Assembly: GCA_023091735.1 (NCBI GenBank)
Contig: JALKBU010000104.1
Coordinates: forward strand, 20,783 to 84,782
DNA: 64,000 nucleotides
Reading direction: 5' to 3'
DNA from: Trichomonas tenax
Lineage: Eukaryota; Parabasalia; Trichomonadida; Trichomonadidae
Part shown: positions 31,537-41,656 of the stretch, piece after piece
Numbering within the stretch: the stretch's first letter is position 1
Layout: each line of letters starts with the position of its first letter
Notes under the pieces: model-generated
What the model saw: only the letters and a program-made list of their open reading frames with translations
Database searches by the model: none
Told to the model about the DNA's origin: nothing
Program-made: the position numbers and the translations under genes

Positions 31537-32023
31537 TCTTATGTTTTCACCCTTATGTATTAATATTTTAAATTTTATCTTTCTAATTAATTGCTGCATT
31601 CATTAATCAAATCACAATACAAACAGCTTAAATTACAAATACATAAAAATATGACAAAGCTAAATTTAGTTATTGTTAAGAGGAAAAACAAGATATTTTC
31701 ATTTTCAGATATATGAGTGTATTTGGAATTAATATATAAGATAATATTATAGTTCATAAATAATATATATTGTTAAGAGAATTAGAAATGTTGGCTGATT
31801 AATAAGAAAGTCCTGTACTTTAGGAACTGAATCAATATTGTGTGATAAAAAAAATCAGGTACATGCGTATAAAGTTCCTCAATAGAAGAATATATAAAGT
31901 GGTATTTATGATGATTGTTAAGAAAAAATATTTTGATATTTTTATATTGATGGAAAAAGTCATGTTTGCCTATGAAACAGCAATCTTTGGGAACAAAAAT
32001 TTGTGGAAATTCTTTTTCAAATT
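31537..32023. other. Intergenic, nothing recognised
   Basis: AT-rich spacer. Small ORFs on both strands here have no coding character. Confidence 0.4.
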
Positions 32024-32028
32024 TCATT
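32024..32028 (+). promoter_or_regulatory. Initiator-like TCATT box
   Basis: TCATT with its A 10 nt before the DHHC gene ATG; fits trichomonad TCA+1YW. Confidence 0.5.
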
Positions 32029-32035
32029 TTCTTGA

Positions 32036-32812
32036 ATGAAATTCGCTGTTATTCAAGTTAGTTTAGTTATTCCTCGAATTATTTTGTTAATCATTTGGAT
32101 GGGAATTCTTGGTTATGAAATTTATTATTTTACTGAACATTACTGCTTAGATTCGATTATTTGCAGCACGATTTATTATATCATCGCTGCTTTATGGCTT
32201 TGGTCCTATTTTGTATGCTGCTGGTTGGATCCAGGCTATATCGAGTCTTATTATCAAGAAAAATACTTAATGACTGATATTTCATCCGAAAATCTTCCTG
32301 ATGACTTACAACATGTAAAAAGATGCGAGAAATGTACACTTCCTAAACCAAAACGCACTCATCACTGCTCTACATGCAACAAATGCATAATTCGAATGGA
32401 TCATCATTGTCCTACGATAGGAAACTGTGTTGGATTATATAATATTAAAGGATTTATACTGACCAACGTTTATGGAGGCACCCAATGTTTAATATTTTCA
32501 GTTATGCATTTTATATTGTCAAAAGATCAAATAGAAGCCATCTTGGCATTACTTTTTGGCCTCGTTTTCTTGATTTTTGGAATTTCTTATGTCTTTAGAA
32601 TTAGTGCTAATGAAACAACTCTTGAATCATTGAATAGACCACCAACAAACATATATACAAAAGGCAGACACAATAATCTAAAGGAAATATATCCAACACC
32701 ATTTCATTTCTTTGTTCCAACTCGTCCAAATATTGATGCTTTTGCTTGGAATGATTGTGGCTTAACGACTGAAGAGAAAGAGGCCGCAGATACAGAGTCA
32801 ACTACTGTATGA
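32036..32812 (+). CDS. DHHC palmitoyltransferase
   Basis: 258 codons from ATG 32036. Two N-terminal membrane spans (IPRIILLIIWMGILGY and IICSTIYYIIAALWLWSYF) are followed by the Cys-rich domain at ~98-148. That domain holds the zinc ligands CEKCTLPKPKRTHHCSTCNKC and the catalytic MDHHCPTIGNCVG at ~120. Two further spans follow (TQCLIFSVMHFIL, ALLFGLVFLIFGISYVF). The DPG motif (WLDPGYIE) sits after span 2, and NTPF-like residues are in the C-tail. The enzyme transfers palmitate to cysteines of membrane-associated proteins, usually at Golgi, endosome or plasma membrane. Length and four-span topology are normal. Intact. Confidence 0.95.
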   Translation: MKFAVIQVSLVIPRIILLIIWMGILGYEIYYFTEHYCLDSIICSTIYYIIAALWLWSYFVCCWLDPGYIESYYQEKYLMTDISSENLPDDLQHVKRCEKCTLPKPKRTHHCSTCNKCIIRMDHHCPTIGNCVGLYNIKGFILTNVYGGTQCLIFSVMHFILSKDQIEAILALLFGLVFLIFGISYVFRISANETTLESLNRPPTNIYTKGRHNNLKEIYPTPFHFFVPTRPNIDAFAWNDCGLTTEEKEAADTESTTV

Positions 32813-33255
32813 TTCTCAAAGTTTAATGCAAGGTTAATTATATCAATTTTTTGATTTCGCGATTTTTTCATTATTGACAATTAATTCATAGAAGAAATCC
32901 GAATCATTATTGAATTACATCATTAATTTATTACTGTTCTTATCGATTTTTTGATTCGATATTTTATTTCCATGAGAGTAATATTTGTTAGTCAAACCAT
33001 AAATAGATCTCCTTCATCTTATTGAGGATCCAATGTGATTATTTCTTAACAACAAAATATTGTTTCATTATAATATTGAAAGCTTTCCCCGATACAAATA
33101 GACTCAGCAGAGGTAAAAATAGTGTTGGTTAATCAAATTCATGGTCAAAAACAAATTTATTTTTTTGCATGATTAAAAGCTGGTAACTCTTCTCAGCCTA
33201 GAGTTAAGCAACAAGTTTCTTGATGTCATGATAAGGATATTACTCTTTGTCTGGC
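32813..33255. other. Intergenic, nothing recognised
   Basis: AT-rich spacer between convergent loci; no feature seen. Confidence 0.4.
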
Positions 33256-34117
33256 TCAGAGTAATGATTTTATTGTTTTGGGATTGATAAACTTAACCTT
33301 CTGTGATACAGACATTGGGAATAACAAATTAAAAAGACCGCACATCTGTGTTAACAATTCTTTCGTCGTTGGACGCTGTGCTGGATTGATTTGGAGACAT
33401 TTGTTGATAATATTCTCCAAATTGCCAGAGCACACATTAGTCAACTTCAAATTCCTTGCTCTGACGTTCTTCACGTGTTTCACGTCGCAAGTAACTTCAA
33501 ATGGAAATTCGTGTGTTAATAAGATATGTGCTATGATTCCAAACGACTAGATGTCAACTTTCGTGGCATCGTAGTTTGAGTCATCAATGACTTCGGGAGC
33601 CATATAGACAATTGTGCCACAGTAAGTCTCAGATTTTTCAGGATGTTCGATTGATAGACCAAAGTCGATGATCTTAGGATTGTTCCATGCGTCGAAACAT
33701 ATGTTTGATGTCACGATGTTCGATTCCGTGTTCGTGTAAATAATTTATTCCTTCAAGGATCTTAATACACATTTCTAATCTTTCTTTCTGCGAAAAATGG
33801 ATTCTGTTCTGGATAGATTCAATGATATTTCCATTAAGAAGGTACTCCATGAAAACAATGATGAAATCATTAGAATACTTGATGTCGTAGACTTTAGCGA
33901 AGCTTGGATGATCCAAGAGCTCCAGCAGACGGAGCTCTATATCGGTGTATTTCATAACGTCGAGCTCTTCAACCCTTTTTCGATCAATAAATTTAATCGC
34001 CACGACTTCTTCTTCCTTGCCATCAATACTCACGGCAATGACTGAATAAGTGCCTGTGCTAATAATATGTACAATTTTATATTTTCCAGCATGTTGTGGA
34101 ATATCGATATCTTGCAT
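33256..34117 (-). pseudogene. Ser/Thr protein kinase (CAMK/AMPK-like), two lesions
   Basis: From ATG 34117 the frame gives a degenerate Gly-loop (ISTGTYSVIAV), the ATP-binding Lys in VVAIKFIDRK, and a C-helix region. It then reaches HRDIK, where a small deletion near 33711-33720 shifts the frame. The new frame continues with ICFDAWNNPKIIDFGLS (DFG), GTIVYMAPEV, then KVDI and a TAG at 33547-33549 where kinases have the subdomain IX Trp (DxWSxG). It then runs SFGIIAHILLTHEFPF and the subdomain XI Arg (PAQRPTTKELL) to the stop at 33256. The kinase is short and catalytic-domain only. One single-base change (TGG to TAG) plus one small indel explain the inactivation. Confidence 0.82.
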
Positions 34118-34610
34118 AATAATTATTGATAATGCATTCAATTTGTTTTTCTAATCATGAACAAATTGTGTTCATATTAAGGTGTATATACCGGGTATCA
34201 AAATAATATTGTTTTTCAAATCACTTTTGAATAGATTGAGTGAGATTTTTAGCTCATGTCAATATGTTTATAAATGTCTTCTTAATAAGATTTAGAACTA
34301 AAAATAAACATCTTTCAATCGTAAAAATTTTCAACTCAAAAATTTCAATAGGTATTTTACAAATCACCAATAATTAATTTTATTATCTTATAACTCATCC
34401 CGAAATCGCATTTTAAATTTTATAAAATTTTGTATATTATATGAAAGTGCTTCAATTTTTTAAATTGTGTAAAAGTTGTTCAAGTCACCCGTAATGATGA
34501 AAAAATGTGATTCAGAAGAAAACTGTTCGCAAATGTTTATTCTTTTCCTATATGAAATATGTTTTGTGATTTATAGTAAAAATAGGGATTCTTGACAAAA
34601 GTGACACATT
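34118..34610. other. Intergenic, nothing recognised
   Basis: AT-rich spacer between the kinase pseudogene and an inverted-repeat element; no feature seen. Confidence 0.4.
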
Positions 34611-35682
34611 GGAGTTTAATGGAATAAAAAACTTTATTGGAATAAAAGTGACTTTATGCGAATAAAGTGAATTTGGAATCAAACCCTATTTTAGAATAAC
34701 CGCCATTTTGGAATAATGACGGTTATTCCAAATGACAAAAAAAGGCCTAAAAGTGACAATAATGGAATAACTGATTTTTTAGGAATCAAAATGAATTCGG
34801 AATTGGAATCAAAAATGAATTTGGAATCAAAAGTGGAATAATGGAATTATGAATCGATCTGAAGGTTTCTGTTATATAACAACTTTTTAAGAAGTTGTTA
34901 GCTGACATCGAGCTTGTTTACATGTCAGTTATTATTCCATTTTGATTCCACGTTTTTGTTGAATAGAGAATACATTGATGTGTGCTATGATATATGCAAG
35001 ACGACAGCCAATGAATTCTATCGATTGAAAATGTAGTTTTGCTTTAAAATGAAAAGATATCAGAATAAATCACTTCTAACTTTTCGATTTTTTAATCATT
35101 GTTATTGCATATGCTCTATATTTGAAGTGCCCATCGATTTTGAAGATCCGGAGATTCCAAATATTTAGCATGCGATTAAATACCTGAAATAGATTGAGAA
35201 AAATTGCTTCGCCTCATAGCTCAATTGGCAAAACACTCCAAGCTTAAATGAAGAGGTTTGCTGGTTTGACTTGCGGTAGTCCTTCCTTTTTCCTTTTTAC
35301 TACAAATTCTGGATGATAATGCTATCTCAATTTGAATTGGAATTGAGGATAAAGTGATTATGTTTCCAACTGCTTAACGGTTATTCCACAGTATTTTTGA
35401 TTCCATTATTATCCACTATTCCTAATTCCAATATCGAAGTTGATTCCAAATTTTGAGAGCATTATGTGCATATCCAAATATTCAGCAATTCCAAATAATT
35501 CGGGTATTCCATTATTGTCACTTTTAGGCCTATTTTTGGCATATGGAATAATCGTCATTATTCCAAATTGGCGGTTATTCCAAAATAGGGTTTGATTCCA
35601 AATTCACTTTATTCGCATAAAGTCACCTTTATTCGCATAAAGTCACCTTTATTCCAATAAACTTTTTATTCCATTAAACTCC
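34611..35682. mobile_element. 1.07-kb inverted-repeat element rich in GGAAT words
   Basis: The outer arms 34611-34769 and 35505-35682 are inverted copies. Both contain 'ggagtttaatggaataaa', 'gaatttggaatcaaacccta', 'ataatgacg' and 'aggcctaaaagtgacaat'. The right arm has an extra copy of a ~20-bp word (ggtgactttatgcgaataaa), which accounts for its greater length. Weaker inverted similarity continues inwards for about 80 bp more (ggaatcaaaa-type words near 34770-34850 and 35390-35470). There is no ORF, so the element is non-autonomous. I could not define a target-site duplication. Confidence 0.78.
35211..35283 (+). other. tRNA-like relic inside the inverted-repeat element
   Basis: 35217-35228 reads tagctcaattgg, a full match to the Pol III A box / tRNA D-arm. 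About 33 bp later 'ctggtttgacttgc' resembles a decayed B box / T-arm. The acceptor stem does not pair, so it is not a working tRNA. It may be a tRNA-derived relic or SINE-like head. Confidence 0.4.
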
Positions 35683-36168
35683 ATTTTGAAAAGTTTATAA
35701 AAAGTAACTTTTCTAAACTAGTTCACTTTTGTCGAATATTTCAAAATTAATTTTATTTTATTGAGTCATTGCGCTTTAACCCTTTTAACCATATGATCGC
35801 TTATGATCATGGGTGTTGATTTATCGAACAGATATAGCTAATATCGTTAGATGCGTTTACCAGTAAAATTATATTTTCAAGAAATCAATGCAAATGATCT
35901 ATATATGAGTTGCTATTAATTGCTATTGTTAATTCATAAATTAACCTATATTTTACGCGCCATAATCAGAAATCAAGCAGTGAGAGTACTATAGCATTCA
36001 TGCATACAGTGCTGTTATGCGAACTATCATATCTATAATCTGAAAAATGAGTCTATTGATTATTGATATATTGAACCGATGTGGCAAAGTATAAAAACAA
36101 GCTATATTTGGACTGCACTGTTGCTGCATTAACAATACTCAATTCTATTTTAAACAAAAACAATAAAA
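35683..36168. other. Intergenic, nothing recognised
   Basis: AT-rich spacer downstream of the phosphatase gene; no feature seen. Confidence 0.4.
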
Positions 36169-37110
36169 TTAGAAATCTCTATATTCGGGAACACCAAGTA
36201 GTATCTTTCCTGCAGGAGGATTGGGTTCTATTACGACAAAGCTGCATCTGAGATCCTTTGCAACATTCATGATCGCTCCACAATTGTTATATTCATTACA
36301 ATAACAAGGAGCGCTGAAAACTGTCACTGTGCTTTTGTTGGGGAAGAACGGAAATTCATATCCCTTGGCTGTAACTTGGTGTGCTCGACAAATTAAATCG
36401 AAATTGTTTTTCGCAAGGAAAGCATCGACAACATCCGGTCCAAAAGTGAAAGATGTGCCTCTGTCACTCTCATGCCATCCATCATGCGACGGAGAAGGGT
36501 CTGACCATAATAGATCAACAATTAGACCTCTTTCAGGGATTTGTATCGGTCTCTGCATAGCTGCTATCTGTGAAAGTTCAGATAATTGCGGTGAAAGGCC
36601 TCCATGCACGCAAAATATTTTTCCTCCAATAATTGCAGAAATTGGAAAGTAGTCAAAAACATCGTTAAAAGTGTCCCACATTCCATCGCCATATCTTGAC
36701 ATACACTCTTCTTGGAATCCGTAAAGTTTTGAGATTTCTTTGCATTCATGATTTCCTCTTAAGGTCCAGATTCTCTCTGGGTACTTTATTTTGAGGCAGA
36801 ATAGCGTAAGAAGTATTTCTATGGAGTGTTTTCCTCTGTCGACGTAATCCCCTAAGAATAAAATTTGTTTTTCGGGCGGCTGTCCAGATTTCGTCAGAAA
36901 TCCTTGCATATCGAAATATTGGCCATGCAAGTCGCCGAATACAGTAATTGGTGATTCCAAATTCAAAAGAATTGGTTGGCTGATCAATATTTTCCTCACT
37001 TCTTTGCAAATTGATATTATATCGGCAGCCGGAATGGAAATATACTCGCCGTTCTTCAGTTTTGACAATTGGTGAAGAACACTCGTTGCGAGTGATTCCA
37101 CCTTTGCCAT
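36169..37110 (-). CDS. PP1-type Ser/Thr protein phosphatase catalytic subunit
   Basis: 313 codons from ATG 37110, normal length for a PPP-family catalytic subunit. All signature motifs are present in order: GDLHGQ (~59), GDYVDRG (~87), LRGNHE (~118), HGGLSP (~170), LLWSDP, and RAHQVTAKGYEF followed by FSAPCYCNEYNN (the beta12-beta13 loop). They carry the metal-binding Asp/His/Asn residues. The loop and the DRGKHSIE segment are closer to PP1 than to PP2A, and the C-terminus lacks the PP2A DYFL tail. It dephosphorylates Ser/Thr in proteins, with specificity set by regulatory subunits. Intact. Confidence 0.94.
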   Translation of the reverse strand: MAKVESLATSVLHQLSKLKNGEYISIPAADIISICKEVRKILISQPILLNLESPITVFGDLHGQYFDMQGFLTKSGQPPEKQILFLGDYVDRGKHSIEILLTLFCLKIKYPERIWTLRGNHECKEISKLYGFQEECMSRYGDGMWDTFNDVFDYFPISAIIGGKIFCVHGGLSPQLSELSQIAAMQRPIQIPERGLIVDLLWSDPSPSHDGWHESDRGTSFTFGPDVVDAFLAKNNFDLICRAHQVTAKGYEFPFFPNKSTVTVFSAPCYCNEYNNCGAIMNVAKDLRCSFVVIEPNPPAGKILLGVPEYRDF

Positions 37111-37586
37111 TTTTTAATTTTATAGGTCTTTGATTTTTCATAAATTTAGACTCTCCTCAATACACAAATTCACTTTTACGTGGCGAGTTTTTGAATTTGA
37201 CGGAAAATTTTGATATTCAAAATTTAAAATTGCGATTTGTACTTAATGGATATCATAAACATTCATAAATTTCTGAAATATACTTACACTTCCTTTGCTT
37301 AAGGTCTTTTCGTTACAATTTTATAATTCAAAATTTATTATTCGATTATTAATCTTTCTCTATTTAACCATATATAGAAAAACACTTTTATTTAATATTT
37401 GTATCACACACAGACATTAAAAATGTAGTATTTTATCTTGATTAAAGTGTATAACATTTTTAAATAAAATAATATATGATCATGCAATAAAACCTTGGAT
37501 ATTATAATTTGTGATATGATACAAAGCAGAATTCATGTCATATATATATATAAATTTATATAAATTTAATTCTAAAATAATCCGAA
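37111..37586. other. Intergenic, nothing recognised
   Basis: AT-rich spacer upstream of the PP1 gene; no feature seen apart from a short TA run near 37540. Confidence 0.4.
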
Positions 37587-38165
37587 TTATAACAAAGATT
37601 TGTTTCTCATTTCGTTGTCTCTCTGTTCAATTGAGAGTATTGGAGACGTTGAGCTTTGGAAAATGTAAGCACATGAAAATACAATTGTAACTAAAGCTAA
37701 AAGTACAATAACGCAAGCTTCAACACCCAAACAGAGTCTAGCTGGAAGGATATATTCAATCATTGATTCTTTGCAGAATGGAACTGTTCCATTCTTCCAA
37801 TTCTTGTAAAACTCAGGATTAAGATATGCAGCACATCTCATTACATCCCATAGTGTCCTTGGATCTTCGTAGCCACAGCAAATTAAGCCATTTTCGATAT
37901 CAATAACTCTTTTAATTTCTGAAGATGTCATATTTTCAGACCAAAGCCCTTCACGATCCAAAAGAGGTGAAAGCGAACATGAAGCAAATACAGACAGCAG
38001 CAAGAATTGATAAAAGTGAAAATCCAGCAATTGTGCAAAAGCAAATTTTACCACCACAGCAACATACTCCGAATCCAGTGAATGCAGTGAGAAGCACAAA
38101 AGCACTTAAAACGGCATGTAACTCAATATATTGAAAATTTTTGTGAAGTTTACAATCATTAATTC
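37587..38165 (-). pseudogene. Tetraspanin, 5'-truncated and frameshifted
   Basis: The upstream frame (38165 to about 37970) encodes two hydrophobic spans with a Cys cluster between (FGVCCCGGKICFC, then LSILAAVCICFMFAF), typical of tetraspanin TM2-TM3, and ends at TGA. Homology continues in another frame with the large extracellular loop, with the hallmark CCG (GLICCGYEDP), two more Cys, and TM4 (ACVIVLLALVTIVFSCAYIF), followed by a short polar tail. TM1 and a start Met are absent. Tetraspanins organise plasma-membrane microdomains and matter for adhesion in trichomonads. This copy is broken by one frameshift and a missing 5' end. Confidence 0.75.
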
Positions 38166-38428
38166 ATAGCATTATTCTATTCATTATCAATTTTACGAAT
38201 CAAGGCCATTCCTTATACAGTACTAAATAAGGTAAATATTTATCACATTTAGTTTTTCATGTAAAATTATGAATCAAAAGATAATTTCAATCATTTTAGA
38301 AAGGATTTAAAAGTGATTGAAATTAAGTTGAGTGAGAAATTATTATATCTTATGATTTCACATAGTATTTAAAAGTATGTATCAATATTTAAACAAAAGA
38401 ATTGGAATTTGAAATTGTTTTAAATTTA
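38166..38428. other. Intergenic, nothing recognised
   Basis: Short AT-rich spacer between two pseudogenes; no feature seen. Confidence 0.4.
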
Positions 38429-39713
38429 TTACAACAAGATTTGGACACCAATTATGAATATTCTAAAGGAATAATATGTTGCTTTGCATGTAACAAATTG
38501 ACAAAGGGAGAGTGCCTGAATACTTAAACCAGGGTTTAAAAGTTGAGTTCGGAATGCAGAAGATTTGTTTTCAAATATAACCGTTCCACAAATAAGTTCG
38601 GGACAACTCAAGAAAGCATTTTCACCAACAGTGGTCACTGACATCGGAATATTGATGCTTCGGAGATTGGAACGTCTTTCAAATGCACTTCGCCCAATGC
38701 CTTGAATTGAATTGTCTGGAATAAGTATTGATTCAAGGTGAATGTATCCAATGAAAGCGCTATCATCAATACTTTTCACATTATACGCGAGCGCGAAGAA
38801 TTTACTGTCAGAAGCAGCTTGATACACAACCATCTTTGTCATATCTGTAGTGTATATTGCACCATAATCAGTCATAAAGTGTGTACTTCTGAATGATGTT
38901 ATGCTTGCAAAATTGTAACATCCAGAAAACACGCCAAGGCCGATTGTCTGAAGAGATGACGCACTGGCGATTGATAAACTCTTTAATGAGATGCAATCTT
39001 TAAAGTACTGCCTTCCAAGCTCTATTACTCCATCAGGAAGATTCATTTGAGCAATTGAAGTGTTGCTGAGAGCAAGTGCATCAATTTTGATTACGTTTTG
39101 AACAATCCATAAACATTCCAATATTAATTGTGTTATTTCCTAATATGCCGTTCTCGAATTCAACTGAAATCAGCCCACAGGCTTTGAAACAAGAATTCCC
39201 ATAAGTTTTTATATTATTTGGAAGGAAAATCAATTGAATTGGTGTTAAACCAGAGAAAGAATAATCACCAAGATTTAACATATCAGTGCATTCATCAAAT
39301 GATAAAGAAGAGATCGTAGGACAATTTGCAAAAGCTTCATTGCTAATAGTTAAAGCTACAATTGATGAAAATGAGATTGGTAAAAATAAACATCCATTGA
39401 AAGCTTGAAGACCAATATAACTTAACTTATTTCCAAACGCAATTTCATGATTAATTCTTGTTCCAGCAAAAGCATTATCACCTATAGTTGTAATCTGCGG
39501 AAAATTAAATATTGACGTAAGGCTGGAACATGCGCGAAAAGCATTTTCTTCAATAATTTTCAATTGCGATGTTCCTTTACAAGTAACTGTTTGGAGAGAT
39601 GTTTTTCCTCTGAAAGCAGAGCCTCTTATCTTATTAACTGTTTCAGGAATAGATATTGCTGCTGCATCAGTTCCTAAATATTGATAAATCAAAAAATGGA
39701 CATAAATCATTCA
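38429..39713 (-). pseudogene. BspA-like LRR surface protein, truncated and frameshifted
   Basis: Two overlapping frames encode continuous BspA/LRR_5-type repeats of ~23 residues (TIGDNAFAGTRI, IISSLSFDECTDML-type, TIGLGVFSGCYNF, GIGRSAFERRSNLRSINIP). The switch from the first frame to the second occurs at about 39085-39110. The 5' end begins in mid-protein at a segment equivalent to 42430 of the neighbouring copy, so the N-terminal half is missing. The C-terminal end (LCQFVTCKATYY) parallels CQVKTCKIKV at the end of 41657-43754. BspA-like proteins are cell-surface or secreted LRR proteins implicated in adhesion. Confidence 0.8.
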
Positions 39714-41656
39714 AGCATGGGATCTTAAATAGATAAGTTCTTTTGTAATGAGTTACAAAATTGTTGATTGATCAAACAGCTGCGTTTCCGAGTGAAACAT
39801 TGATAATTTTCCATAAAATATTTGCAAAAGTAACAATTTTTAATGAAAAAAGTGATTTTCATTTACATTACTTCTTCAAATTTCGATGTTTTGCTAATGA
39901 TTTCAAATAATTGCACAATTGCTAAGGCTTAATTACCAACATGGAAGATCATTTTATGATAATATCCAATATAGTTTATAAAATTCACTCAAAACTCAAT
40001 AGATTCATCAGAAGAAACTGTCTATGATAATGGCTGTTTAGAAATTCCTCTAAACCTCTTCCTTCCCCAAAACTACAAACTATACCAAAAATTTTATGTC
40101 TAGCTGTCAAATCCGCTCAAAAAGTGACAAAATGCAACATTGCTGCGCAAAACTCTTAGCTTTATCGAATGGCATGTTAACAGGCCAAAAGGAGCAGGGT
40201 GTTAAAGTGTTCTCACTGCAATCATCCTGCACCATTTCACCATCATTTCAATATCATCACATGTTGCAATATTCGATACTTGACTACTATCGATATTCTT
40301 ATTTGACCATATTTTAGTTAAATTCGCAATGCATTTCATCATTGTAACAAAATGCAAGGAATGATTTTCAACAATATTGATTATATTATTGTCCAAAATG
40401 TATTGTCTTTATTTTTGAGTTTTGTTTTAAGATCAGGCTTGCATAGTTATTTTATGTTATTTTTGATGGTGTCATTGGCCAAATAAGAAAAATAATTTGC
40501 AATTAAATTATATTCTTGATTTGATCATTTCCGTTTAATAACTGATTCTTCTATGAACTGTATATGACTAGCCGAAGGTTAAAATTGTCACATCCAAAAT
40601 AATTAATTTGCTAGATAAGTGTATACCAATTATCTGCACAATAATAATTTCACCTTTTTCTTATTAAATGATATCAGTTTCATATTGCAAAAGAAATATT
40701 TTTTTTTTTTAAATTTCAATATCGAACACATATAGATTTAGCAATAAAGTTGGCAATATACTTTGCTGGGATTACTTAGTATAAAGTATGTGTTAAAACT
40801 TTGAGCAAAGCATTTTTAAATTTATGTTTTTAGTTCAAAAAAATTCGTTTTTATAAACTCAGGAACAAATTTTCATTATGAAGATATTTGCATTCAAACT
40901 TTAAATACAGATTTCAATTGATCTTTATCAGTATAATGCTAAACTTACATAGTTATAACTCATCTTAAATGCTTTTTTAGAATCAAATCAAATTATTTTG
41001 CGCTCGGACAAACTATGACCGAGATTACTTTTTATATGCGATGCAAAAAAGATAAATATGCAAATCCATAGATAAATCACAATCATATATATGATACATC
41101 AAAGAGATGAAATATAAATTAAGATGTGATCCTAGAAACATGCATCTTTGAGCGCATCAACTCTGTAAATTTTCGATATTTAAGCTTTAATATCTCCACA
41201 ACTAAAGTGTGCATAATAAAAATACACCCACATAGCATTATATTATAGTAAGTTGTAATGCGTAATATGCATATTGGCAAAATCAGTGACAAATTTAATA
41301 TCAAATGATACCTATCGTATAAAAATACAGAATAACCATCATAATATTTATCTAAAGGTAACACATATATGTGTAAATACCATAAAAGTCTTCGCAGATA
41401 ACATTTTGAAATAGTTTCTCTCATTGTGTCATATCGTCATCGGTCAGCAATAATCGATACTAGCTCGGACTATGCACAGCTCTATTGACTAACCATTGAA
41501 TGGAATGATACACCATATGCATGTGAATATAGTATATCCTATGCCTAACCAATGAATACAAATATATTGTAGTGAAACGCCTTCGTTAATGAGCGCATTG
41601 TTTGTCACTTTTAAGGAGAAAATATTCCGATTTTTCGATACTACACAACTATTAAG
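39714..41656. other. 1.9-kb AT-rich gene-poor stretch
   Basis: No supported gene. A 101-codon ATG-initiated ORF at 41119-41424 (minus) is hydrophobic (LILNLSLILPICILRI, IMLCGCIFIMHTLVVEI) and might be a membrane-protein fragment; I cannot assign it. Other ORFs lack coding character. No RNA gene or repeat seen. Confidence 0.4.

Noticed and set aside
22201..33549. Stop-codon reassignment or programmed readthrough as explanation of in-frame stops
   Set aside because: All three stop codons appear as premature stops and also as normal ends. Frameshifts accompany most of them. Intact genes in the same window contain no internal stops.
35211..35283. Functional tRNA gene
   Set aside because: The A box is perfect but the acceptor and anticodon stems do not pair and the B box is degraded.
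40096..40317. 73-codon ORF in the 39.7-41.7 kb gap
   Set aside because: No hydrophobic pattern, repeats or motif typical of a protein here, and flanked by sequence with no coding signal.
41119..41424. 101-codon hydrophobic ORF on the minus strand
   Set aside because: ATG-initiated and membrane-like, but AT-rich sequence readily gives Leu/Ile/Tyr-rich chance ORFs. No recognised family and no promoter element. Mentioned in the gap entry only.
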